In this document: positions 1 to 6,539 of the stretch, piece after piece | Layout of the letters: the number at the start of each line of letters is the position of its first letter | How positions within the stretch are numbered: position 1 is the first letter of the stretch | Assembly (NCBI GenBank): GCA_035512595.1 | Contig: DATKDU010000281.1 | Span: 1 to 12,970, forward strand | From: DATKDU01 sp035512595 | Lineage (GTDB): Bacteria > Planctomycetota > Planctomycetia > Pirellulales > Pirellulaceae | Length of the DNA stretch: 12,970 nt | Direction of reading: 5' to 3' | Notes under the pieces: model-generated | The model's input: the letters and a program-made list of their open reading frames with translations, nothing else | Told to the model about the DNA's origin: nothing | Database searches by the model: none | Program-made: the position numbers and the translations under genes

Positions 1-65
1 ACCACCGCCCGCAACTCAGGCGGCAAGGCGGCCAACTGCTCCGGCGTGATCGGCGGCGACGACAT
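1..65 (-). CDS. 5' end of a gene leaving the window, possibly IS66-type transposase
   Basis: A frame opens with ATG at 65-63 on the minus strand and stays open to the left edge (21 codons plus 2 bases), reading MSSPPITPEQLAALPPELRA and continuing. The pattern 'ITPEQLAALPPELRAVV' resembles, from memory, the N-terminus of planctomycete IS66-family transposases, where a similar stretch precedes a coiled coil. No Shine-Dalgarno is visible upstream, and no terminal inverted repeat can be recognised in 66-145. Only the N-terminus is present, so family and integrity cannot be confirmed; it could be another protein with a proline-rich start. Confidence 0.45.
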   Translation of the reverse strand, partial: MSSPPITPEQLAALPPELRAV

Positions 66-145
66 GCCCAAGGTGTCGCCGATTTTCCTCGCTGCGCGAA
101 GACCAATTTTTTACGCCAGGGTGTGAACGGTTACGCGGTAGTCTC

Positions 146-619
146 ATGCAGCACCCGTCGTCCATTCGCTTCGCATGTTCGTACCTCCTGCTGCTTTCGG
201 GAGTGGCGTTGTGTGCCGTTTCGATGGTGTTGGCCTTGTCGCGTGGTGCGCCAGGCAGCGTTGACATTGAAGCCAATCACCTCGAAGGCATGGTGTTGAA
301 CCAAGATGAGTTCCATACGGATGCTATCCATATCATTAACCGGACAGGGAAGCGAATCTGGCTGTACAACCAGCAAGGCTGGGGGTGAGACGAAACGTTT
401 TGCTCCAGTTGGGAGCCCGAAAAAATTGGCATCATCGAAGTAGGACAGACGGCGCGGGTCCCCATCGAAATTGCCGTGCATCGACTGGGGCCGTTCGCCC
501 GGCGTTATGAGCTTTTCTTTTCCGATGGGCACACCCTTTGGCAGTCCGAGTTTTCAGTTGATGGAAAGTCGATTGCGGCAACGAAGGAGAAGGTCCCCGC
601 CAAGCAACCCTCGTCGTGA
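146..619 (+). CDS. Candidate selenoprotein: membrane-anchored periplasmic DUF1573-like protein with in-frame TGA (Sec81?)
   Basis: The frame opens with ATG at 146, meets TGA at 386-388 (codon 81), then stays open for 76 more codons to TGA at 617-619. Read through, it is a 157-residue protein: N-terminal membrane segment (about residues 12-31, SYLLLLSGVALCAVSMVLAL), then a probable Ig-like beta domain in which 'INRTGKRIWLYNQQGWG' leads into the TGA and 'DETFCSSW', then 'VPIEIAV' and 'GPFARRYELFFSDG'. This arrangement, a strand ending at a Cys pair, is typical of DUF1573-like planctomycete proteins, so the TGA sits where a Cys would be expected, five residues before Cys86. No frameshift is seen, and by hand count about two thirds of the codons after the TGA end in G or C. 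The final stop overlaps the next gene's GTG start (GTGA), suggesting translation reaches it. A hairpin right after the TGA fits bacterial SECIS rules. Alternatives are a nonsense-mutated pseudogene, a sequencing error (TGC/TGT/TGG to TGA), or an 80-residue truncated product. Function unknown. Confidence 0.6.
389..423 (+). promoter_or_regulatory. Candidate bacterial SECIS hairpin downstream of TGA 386-388
   Basis: GCTCC (402-406) pairs perfectly with GGAGC (412-416) around the loop AGTTG (407-411). Four U-A pairs (398-401 with 420-423) can extend the stem across a 3-nt bulge (CCG, 417-419). Eighteen nucleotides separate the TGA from the loop, and G is the second loop base. Bacterial SECIS elements generally place the apical loop about 16-37 nt after UGA with G among the first two loop bases; E. 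coli fdhF has a similar spacing and an AGG-starting loop. The stem is short, so chance is possible. Confidence 0.45.
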
Positions 620-1527
620 GACGTAATATCATGTTTGGCCACCGCCTTATCCGACGCGGGTTCACGATCACAGAGCTCATGGTCGTGCTGGCGATCGTGG
701 GCATCCTGATGGCGTTGCTGCTGCCTGCCGTCCAATATGCCAGGGCGAGTGCGCGGCGGTTGCAGTGCGCCAATCAGTTGCGACAAATCGGCCTGGCGCT
801 CCATGAATTCCACGATTCAAACCAGAGCTTTCCGCCGGGAATTGTCAGCGGCACGTCCGCCGCGCCGATGCGCTACTCAACCTGGATCGCGGCCATTCTT
901 CCGCAGTTGGAGCAAGACACCATTTGGCAAGGCGTCAACCGGGCCTACGAGCAGGACCTGTCGCCGTTCAACAACCCGCCTCATTCGCTGATGGCTCATG
1001 CTCTTTTCCCTGTCCAGTGCGCCGCCGACGACCGCGTGCGGATCGTGCAACTCACGCGCGATGACCGCAGGGTCGGGCTTTCGAGCTACGTGGGCGTTTC
1101 CGGGACGGATGTGTTCGCCACAGACGGAGTGCTGTTTGCAGATTCCACCATCGGGTTGCGGGAGGTCACCGACGGCGCCAGCAACACGCTCTTGGTTGGC
1201 GAACGGCCTCCCAGTCCCGACTACTTTTACGGTTGGTGGTATGCCGGAACGGGTCAGTATGGCACTGGCTCCGTGAATTCGGTTCTCGGTGTCCGGGAAA
1301 TCAATGGATTTGGCGACCCGTATGGCAGTTGTTTCGCCGGTCCATACGCCTTTGTAAAAGGAAATAGCAACGAGCCTTGTGACCGGTTCCATTACTGGAG
1401 TTTGCACCAAAACGGGGGCAATTTTGTGTTCTGCGACGGATCGGTGCGCTTCCTTTCCTATTCCGCCGATCAAGTCTTGCCTGCCTTGAGCACGCGCAGC
1501 AGGGGTGATGTGACGGACGGACGTTAA
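616..1527 (+). CDS. DUF1559 family protein with prepilin-type N-terminal methylation site
   Basis: This 303-residue protein has a type IV pilin-like N-terminus: the cleavage/methylation site is RRG|FTITELMVVLAIV (Gly15/Phe16, with Glu at mature position 5), followed by a hydrophobic helix to about residue 39. The middle is the DUF1559 (SBP_bac_10) region, and the C-terminus has the H-X9-DG signature (HQNGGNFVFCDGSVRF). These proteins are massively expanded in planctomycetes; their exact role (pseudopilin-like, cell-surface or secretion-related) is not established. The GTG at 616 overlaps the upstream stop at 617-619, implying translational coupling; ATG at 631 is an alternative start that keeps the whole prepilin motif. 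No strong Shine-Dalgarno precedes either start, which fits coupling. Confidence 0.93.
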   Translation: MRRNIMFGHRLIRRGFTITELMVVLAIVGILMALLLPAVQYARASARRLQCANQLRQIGLALHEFHDSNQSFPPGIVSGTSAAPMRYSTWIAAILPQLEQDTIWQGVNRAYEQDLSPFNNPPHSLMAHALFPVQCAADDRVRIVQLTRDDRRVGLSSYVGVSGTDVFATDGVLFADSTIGLREVTDGASNTLLVGERPPSPDYFYGWWYAGTGQYGTGSVNSVLGVREINGFGDPYGSCFAGPYAFVKGNSNEPCDRFHYWSLHQNGGNFVFCDGSVRFLSYSADQVLPALSTRSRGDVTDGR

Positions 1528-1683
1528 CGGACTTCGCGTCCCCGTGCCGGCACCCTGATTACAGCCGCTGTGCCCCGGCGACGGTCGCATTGCTAGCGTC
1601 GCCCAACTGCCGCGTTTCGCGCCAACCACCCAGCTTCAGTTGACCCCCTTGGTTTCCCCAGCTATCTCTCGCCGGTTCGCGAA

Positions 1684-3705
1684 ATGCCCCGTCGCGCTGC
1701 TGCGCGCCTTGACCCATTCCGGCCCATGCTGGCAGACCGTCGATCATTGACCGCGCCCCTATGCGGCCTGATCGTGCGCGCGCTCGTGGTCGGATTGCTC
1801 CTGGCGACATCCCTGACTGCCGCGGGCTGCGCTCGTCAGCGGTACATCTCGGTCCGGCCGGCACCCAGGAATCCCCTTGAAGGCCCGCTGCGGCTGATCT
1901 CCCGCACCGGGCCGCGCCCTACGTCGCGCACCGAGCAACTGCTGCGGCGGTACGATCTGGCGGAGTTGGAAAAGGAAGATCTCGGGCTGACACTGCAAAA
2001 GCTCGGCCAGGAAATCGCCAGCGAGCCCGGGCCGGAGAAGATTTACTCGTATGCCGAGCTGGCCTATATCCACGGCAAGCGATTGGAAGCCAGGGGAAAG
2101 TCGCGAGAGGCGCTCGACCAGTTCGGGGCGTCGGTATCCAACGCCTATCAATACCTGTTTGAGCCGGGTCTCGACCGTTTCCGCAATCCGTACGATCCGC
2201 AGTTCCGCCGCGCCTGCGACCTTTACAACAGCTCGCTCGAGTCGGCGCTGCGGATCGTGCTCAAGCAGAACAAGCTGCGGCCTGGCGAGATCCATTCGAT
2301 CGACACCGGCAGCCGCAAGTTCACGATTCAGACGGAGCTGCACGGGCCGTGGCATCCGGACGACATTGCCAGGCTGGAATTCGTCAACGATTACGAGATC
2401 GTCGGCGGACTGACCAACCAGCACCACACCTACGGCCTGGGAGTGCCGCTGATTGCGATCCGCACGCGGCAGTCGGGGGAAGAAGCGACCGAGAAATACT
2501 ATCCGCGCGGCTTGAGCTTCCCCGTGACGGCATTCTTGCGGGCCGTTCCGCAGTCAGGTGCGGGGGACAACGGCTCGCACCACTGCGTGCTGGAGCTGCA
2601 CGATCCGCTGCGGGCCTCGAACATCGAGGTCGCCAATCGAGTCGTGCCGCTGGAGACCGATCTCTCGACGCCGCTGGCCTATTTTCTCGACAGCCCGGAG
2701 TTTCAGGAGACCGACATCTCGACCTGGGGGCTGCTCAATCCGGGGGGCGCGACCGAGACCAAGGTCAAAGGGCTCTACATGGTCGAGCCGTATGACCCGG
2801 CGCGGATTCCCGTGCTGATGGTCCACGGCTTGTGGTCGAGCCCGACGACGTGGATGGAGATGTTCAACGACCTGCGTGCGTATCCCGAGCTCCGCAGCCG
2901 GTATCAATTCTGGTTCTATCTCTATCCGACCGGGCAGCCGTTCTGGGTCAGCGCCGCGCAGCTCCGCGACTCGCTGGCGGAAATGCGGCAATCGCTCGAT
3001 CCGTCGCGCACCAACGGGCACCTCGATCAGATGATCCTCGTGGGGCACAGCATGGGAGGGCTCGTGTCGAAGCTCCAGACGCTCGACAGCGGCGACGACT
3101 TCTGGCGGATTCTCTCCCATCGGCCGTTCGACGAGCTCAAGGCGTCGGCGGGAGACAAGGCGCGGCTGGCCAAGTGCATCTTCTTTGAAGCCAATCCGTC
3201 GATCCGCCGCGTCGTGACCATCGGCACTCCCCACCGCGGCAGCACCTTCTCCAACAGCTACACGCGGCTGGCAGCTCAGGGGCTGATCAAACTGCCGGAG
3301 ATGATGGTGGAGTTGACCAACAAGCTGATCCGCGACAACCCCGGCTTCTTTACGAACACGGACCTGCTGACCATGACCAACAGCATCGACTCGCTGGCTC
3401 CCAGCGCTCCGATCTTTCCGGTCATTCTCGCAGCGCAGCCGGGGCCGGCGGTGAAGTACCACAACATCGTGGGCCTCGTCCCCCGCCAAGGGTTCGTCAG
3501 CAAGCTGTCGGAAGAAGGGGACGGCGTCGTCGGATTCACCAGCGCACACCTGGACGACGTCGATTCGGAACTGGTTGTCGCCAGGGATCACCTGAACGTC
3601 CATCGCCATCCGTTGGCCATTCTGGAGGTGCGGCGGATTCTTCTGGAGCACGCGGCGGAGGTGGAAGCCGTTTTGGAATCGCCGACAATGGCGATCAGCC
3701 GGTGA
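1684..3705 (+). CDS. Putative alpha/beta-hydrolase (lipase/esterase-like) lipoprotein
   Basis: This 673-residue protein probably hydrolyses esters or lipids at the cell envelope. A hydrophobic segment (about residues 28-47) ends in TAAGC, a loose lipobox with Cys49 as possible lipidation site. The start may be ATG 1684 or ATG 1726 (Met15), which gives a more usual signal length. Residues 70-360 form a long N-terminal region without a familiar motif. The hydrolase core follows: oxyanion 'VHGLWSS' (380-386), nucleophile elbow GHSMGG (454-459, Ser456), 'TIGTPHRGS' (512-519), a probable acid in 'EGDGVV' (Asp613) and a C-terminal His in 'DHLNVHRHP' (His636 or His640). It converges on the XRE gene with only 14 bp between stops and no obvious U-rich terminator. 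Substrate unknown. Confidence 0.85.
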   Translation: MPRRAAARLDPFRPMLADRRSLTAPLCGLIVRALVVGLLLATSLTAAGCARQRYISVRPAPRNPLEGPLRLISRTGPRPTSRTEQLLRRYDLAELEKEDLGLTLQKLGQEIASEPGPEKIYSYAELAYIHGKRLEARGKSREALDQFGASVSNAYQYLFEPGLDRFRNPYDPQFRRACDLYNSSLESALRIVLKQNKLRPGEIHSIDTGSRKFTIQTELHGPWHPDDIARLEFVNDYEIVGGLTNQHHTYGLGVPLIAIRTRQSGEEATEKYYPRGLSFPVTAFLRAVPQSGAGDNGSHHCVLELHDPLRASNIEVANRVVPLETDLSTPLAYFLDSPEFQETDISTWGLLNPGGATETKVKGLYMVEPYDPARIPVLMVHGLWSSPTTWMEMFNDLRAYPELRSRYQFWFYLYPTGQPFWVSAAQLRDSLAEMRQSLDPSRTNGHLDQMILVGHSMGGLVSKLQTLDSGDDFWRILSHRPFDELKASAGDKARLAKCIFFEANPSIRRVVTIGTPHRGSTFSNSYTRLAAQGLIKLPEMMVELTNKLIRDNPGFFTNTDLLTMTNSIDSLAPSAPIFPVILAAQPGPAVKYHNIVGLVPRQGFVSKLSEEGDGVVGFTSAHLDDVDSELVVARDHLNVHRHPLAILEVRRILLEHAAEVEAVLESPTMAISR

Positions 3706-3719
3706 GTTGGCGGAGAAAC

Positions 3720-4202
3720 CTATCCCGAAAGTCGCGGCGAAAACAGCGCGTCTAAATCAACGTTCAACGCCCGTGCAATCCGTTCAAATGTTTCGACTTT
3801 AGACCGTTCTGGATTCTTGAGAATTCGCGAAATATTAGCCGGCGTGATGCCCAGCGCTTTGGCCAATCGCGCCTGAGTCATTCGTCGCTCGCGCATCACG
3901 GCACGAATCCGTTCGCTGATTGATCGGCGCTCCGCCTGTCCATCGAATGGCACGGTCTTGAGCTTTCCCAGCTTCTCGAGCCGATCGTTCTCTGCGACTT
4001 GAGTTTCCAAACGTCGCATCAGTGACGCGTCACTTTCCTCGCTGTTTGAAACGCCCTGGCGTGACATCTCCCGCACGAACACGCTAAGGGCCCGAGCGAA
4101 AGCATCGCCATATCGTTCCAAGATGTCCGCGCTGACCGAACCTGAATTCATGGCGGCACCAAATGAACCCCAATTTAGCCTTACATAAATCTTAATACTC
4201 AT
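3720..4202 (-). CDS. XRE/Cro-CI family transcriptional regulator
   Basis: A 160-residue protein with a C-terminal helix-turn-helix of the XRE type (about residues 95-155): ISERIRAVMRERRMTQARLA, then ALGITPANISRIL and 'TFERIARALNVDLDALF'. The N-terminal half (about 20-90) is charged, probably helical and unrecognised. HTH-last architecture is typical of small DNA-binding regulators and some antitoxins. The start is uncertain: ATG 4202 gives MSIKIYVRLN, while ATG 4151 (Met18, MNSGSVSADI) lies about 40 nt after a candidate -10 box and may be the real start. An inverted repeat around the promoter suggests autoregulation. It follows an 82-residue ORF on the same strand; that ORF is not recognisable as a HigB/RelE toxin, so a toxin-antitoxin reading is not supported. 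Confidence 0.85.
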   Translation of the reverse strand: MSIKIYVRLNWGSFGAAMNSGSVSADILERYGDAFARALSVFVREMSRQGVSNSEESDASLMRRLETQVAENDRLEKLGKLKTVPFDGQAERRSISERIRAVMRERRMTQARLAKALGITPANISRILKNPERSKVETFERIARALNVDLDALFSPRLSG

Positions 4203-4239
4203 GCAAGTAAATAGTCAAGTCGGAATGATGACTTGCATG
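4189..4239 (-). promoter_or_regulatory. Candidate promoter of the XRE gene framed by a 9-bp inverted repeat
   Basis: On the minus strand TTGACT (4218-4213) and TAAGAT (4194-4189) form a -35/-10 pair with an 18-nt spacer. The perfect arms CATGCAAGT (4200-4208) and ACTTGCATG (4231-4239, + strand) flank the -35; one arm lies in the spacer, the other just upstream. The local sequence is AT-rich compared with its surroundings. The placement suits autorepression by the XRE protein. If used, transcription starts around 4182, which favours translation from ATG 4151. Confidence 0.45.
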
Positions 4240-4252
4240 TGAATATCTCCGG

Positions 4253-4501
4253 TCAGCCTCTTGTCACCTCGACCATGATGATCCGGATTTTGCCCGCACT
4301 GCGACAGTCTAACCCGAGTACAAGTTGCCTGTCCTGGCCGGCAGAAATCTTGTGCAGTCCGATTTGCCCAACGGGAACTTGCGAGCGAACCGCTCCAGCT
4401 TCCAATCCCAATAGTTCCTTCGCCGCCAGGAAGGAAACATAGCCGCCCAGTGCATCGTAATGGCGCTTGACGGATTCCGACGCGAATTGAATGCGAGTCA
4501 T
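4253..4501 (-). CDS. Hypothetical 82-residue protein coupled to the cytochrome gene
   Basis: Begins MTRIQFASESVKRHYDALGG and ends in KIRIIMVEVTRG; no family recognised. Its ATG (4501-4499) overlaps the cytochrome stop TGA (4500-4498) as ATGA, the classical arrangement for translational coupling, which is the main argument that it is translated. It has no signal peptide, no membrane segment and no CxxCH, so it would be cytoplasmic, unlike the cytochrome. Its codons are less G/C-biased at third positions than those of groEL. A chance ORF remains possible, since opposite-strand frames are also open across part of this stretch. Confidence 0.5.
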   Translation of the reverse strand: MTRIQFASESVKRHYDALGGYVSFLAAKELLGLEAGAVRSQVPVGQIGLHKISAGQDRQLVLGLDCRSAGKIRIIMVEVTRG

Positions 4502-6405
4502 TCGTGTATCGTAATCGGCCGGTCGTCGCGGTTCTGCCTCAGCCGCTGGACTTCGGATTCGAGAAGCTGGCCGTCAGCGCCGAGCAAGACCGCCGGACGC
4601 CGCGGCAATGCGGCGCTGGATTCCCTCCAGCGAGTGAGGGCCTCTTGCACGGCCGCTTTGCGATTCGCCGGCGGGCCGATGAAATCGTACTTAAACTGCG
4701 CAAAACCGGGCGCGGATTTGAGCGACCGCTGGCCGACGTAGCGGATCACCGAGTAGGGATCATCCAGCGCAAACGCCAGCACGGCTGCTTGCCAATCGCT
4801 TCCCGAGGCGGCGCGAGCTTCCGGCCATCCCATGTGCCACGCCGCAATTACCCGCTGCGTCGCATCGCCCGCGAGCAGCCAGCGCACCGATGCCGCGATC
4901 TGGCGATCGTCATCGGCGAGTTCCACCGGGGGCTGGTCGTACCACTGGGAGAGATGATCGGCCGTCCAGCCGAGAGTCTGGTCGAGATGGCACAGATTGC
5001 AGGCATTCGGCCGGCCGGTCTTGGCAGTCACTTCGGCACTGGGGCTGTCGATCCTGTGGCTGCGAATGCCCTTGAGCAGGCCGTACGTGATGTGCGGCAT
5101 GTGGCAGTTGTAGCACAAGCTGCCCGACGAGCCGGCCGAATGGTGCGTATGCTCCGTAAGCTTGCTCTCGTACTCGGCATGGCATTGCAGGCACGCGCCG
5201 TTTCCCTCCATGCCGCGCGCGAGCTGATCGCTTCGATCGGCGTATTGATGCATCGAGTGGCACGACAGGCATGACAACTCCCCGCGCAGGTGGCAAGCCG
5301 ATTCCAAGAGCCCCTGATACTCGTCGCCGGCCGTGCGGCAAGTGCCGTCGGCCCAGTAGTCGTTGCGGAGGTAGTCCGCATCCCGCGGCACTGGTTTGCC
5401 AAACTGCGCGACGTGAAAATGCTCGGTCAGCTTGTCGCCGGGCTGGAATTTGGCCCCTTCCGCCGACCAGCCGGCCAGGTCGCGGATGCGAGCGCTGCTG
5501 TGGCATTGTCCGCAAATCTGCGACGAGAGAGTGTGGGGCAGTGCCGCCGGATTGGAGATCGTGTCATCAGGCTGGAGTCGGTTGGCGCTGGCTAATTCGC
5601 GCGGGTCCGTGGACGATCGCTGTTCGTGAAAGGCGATATGCCGTTGCCCCTGACCGTGACACGCTTCGCAGGCAATGCCAAGGTCGGCGACTTTGGTGTC
5701 GAAACCGGTCGTCGGATGGAGTCCGGGTATTTCGCCGCTGGTGTGACACTTGATGCAGACGTCGTTCCAGCGCGTGAAGGCCCGCTTGTTGCTCGGCGGT
5801 TGAAGGAACGAATCCTCGGCGGGAATCCACGCTTGCTCCGCAATGTGCCAGTACCAGGGCACCTGGCGGAAGCCGTCCTCGGCGCGGATCCAAAAGGTCT
5901 GCATCTGGTGTGAACCGGTGAGGATCACGATCTCGCGCGTCGTCAGCGGCGGATCGGCGATCAGCTCCAAGTCAACGCCCGACTGCTGCCGCTCCATTTC
6001 CCATTCGGGCTCGGCCATCGTGACGAAGAACCGCTCGCCGCGACGCTCGAACTGGTACGTGCGGCCGCGGGACTCGAGCTTGGTGCCGTCCAGGGGCGCG
6101 GCGACCGCCTCCGGCGTGGCGAACTGCGTCATCGTGCGGTGGTACGAAGCGTGCCATGCTCCGTATTCCCCCTGGTGGCATTTCTGGCAGGCCTGGGAGC
6201 CGGCGAAGTTGCCATGCGGCCCGACGGCAAAGGACGCGGACAGCTCCTGTGTGCCGGAAGAGGGCTGTTCGACCGTGGCGGGCAACACGGCCGACGGCAG
6301 AATTTCACGATTTCCCCATTGCCACGCGAGGATGCCGGCAACAGCAACGGCGGCGCACCCGATTACCAGGAGTGCCCAACGTGATGGTCGGAAGGACGTG
6401 ATAAT
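4498..6405 (-). CDS. Octahaem c-type cytochrome, membrane-anchored, with HEAT-like C-terminus
   Basis: From the first canonical start (GTG 6288) the protein has 596 residues and eight CxxCH haem sites: CQKCH 34, CIKCH 178, CEACH 207, CGQCH 259, CLSCH 340, CLQCH 366, CYNCH 392 and CNLCH 430. Additional Cys317 and Cys332 lie in the loop before site five. Residues about 460-560 are helical and HEAT-like ('DPYSVIRYVGQRSL'). It probably transfers electrons in the periplasm or paryphoplasm, like octahaem relatives of NrfA/c554; substrate unknown. The same frame continues upstream of GTG 6288 and encodes a clear signal anchor, SRWALLVIGCAAVAVAGILA (about 6367-6308). The frame is open to TGA 6450-6448 but contains no ATG, GTG or TTG, so the true start is unresolved: ATT/ATC at 6405-6400, or a one-base frameshift from the ATG-started frame at 6473 or 6425. 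The end given here is the first possible rare start. Without the anchor haem attachment could not occur, so GTG 6288 is unlikely to be correct. Confidence 0.85.
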   Translation of the reverse strand: MITSFRPSRWALLVIGCAAVAVAGILAWQWGNREILPSAVLPATVEQPSSGTQELSASFAVGPHGNFAGSQACQKCHQGEYGAWHASYHRTMTQFATPEAVAAPLDGTKLESRGRTYQFERRGERFFVTMAEPEWEMERQQSGVDLELIADPPLTTREIVILTGSHQMQTFWIRAEDGFRQVPWYWHIAEQAWIPAEDSFLQPPSNKRAFTRWNDVCIKCHTSGEIPGLHPTTGFDTKVADLGIACEACHGQGQRHIAFHEQRSSTDPRELASANRLQPDDTISNPAALPHTLSSQICGQCHSSARIRDLAGWSAEGAKFQPGDKLTEHFHVAQFGKPVPRDADYLRNDYWADGTCRTAGDEYQGLLESACHLRGELSCLSCHSMHQYADRSDQLARGMEGNGACLQCHAEYESKLTEHTHHSAGSSGSLCYNCHMPHITYGLLKGIRSHRIDSPSAEVTAKTGRPNACNLCHLDQTLGWTADHLSQWYDQPPVELADDDRQIAASVRWLLAGDATQRVIAAWHMGWPEARAASGSDWQAAVLAFALDDPYSVIRYVGQRSLKSAPGFAQFKYDFIGPPANRKAAVQEALTRWRESSAALPRRPAVLLGADGQLLESEVQRLRQNRDDRPITIHE

Positions 6406-6539
6406 CGGGCTTCCCTTGTGCTCATGATCAGATTCGCAGCCGCGTTCTCATGGTGGCAGATTTCAGGGGGCATGCTGCCACTATCGCGGATGCGGCCAAG
6501 AGATTCAAGCACGCCGAATGTCAGCGGGCCGCACCCGGT

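Noticed and set aside
2554..3651. 365-codon open frame antisense to the hydrolase
   Set aside because: Shadow of a GC-rich gene; the sense strand has catalytic hydrolase motifs.
3720..4501. HigBA/RelBE-type toxin-antitoxin pair (82-residue ORF plus XRE)
   Set aside because: The gene order would fit, but the 82-residue protein has no RelE/HigB features, and it is coupled to the cytochrome rather than to the XRE gene.
4504..5274. Plus-strand 256-codon frame opposite the cytochrome
   Set aside because: The minus strand carries eight CxxCH motifs in one frame; the plus frame has no recognisable features.
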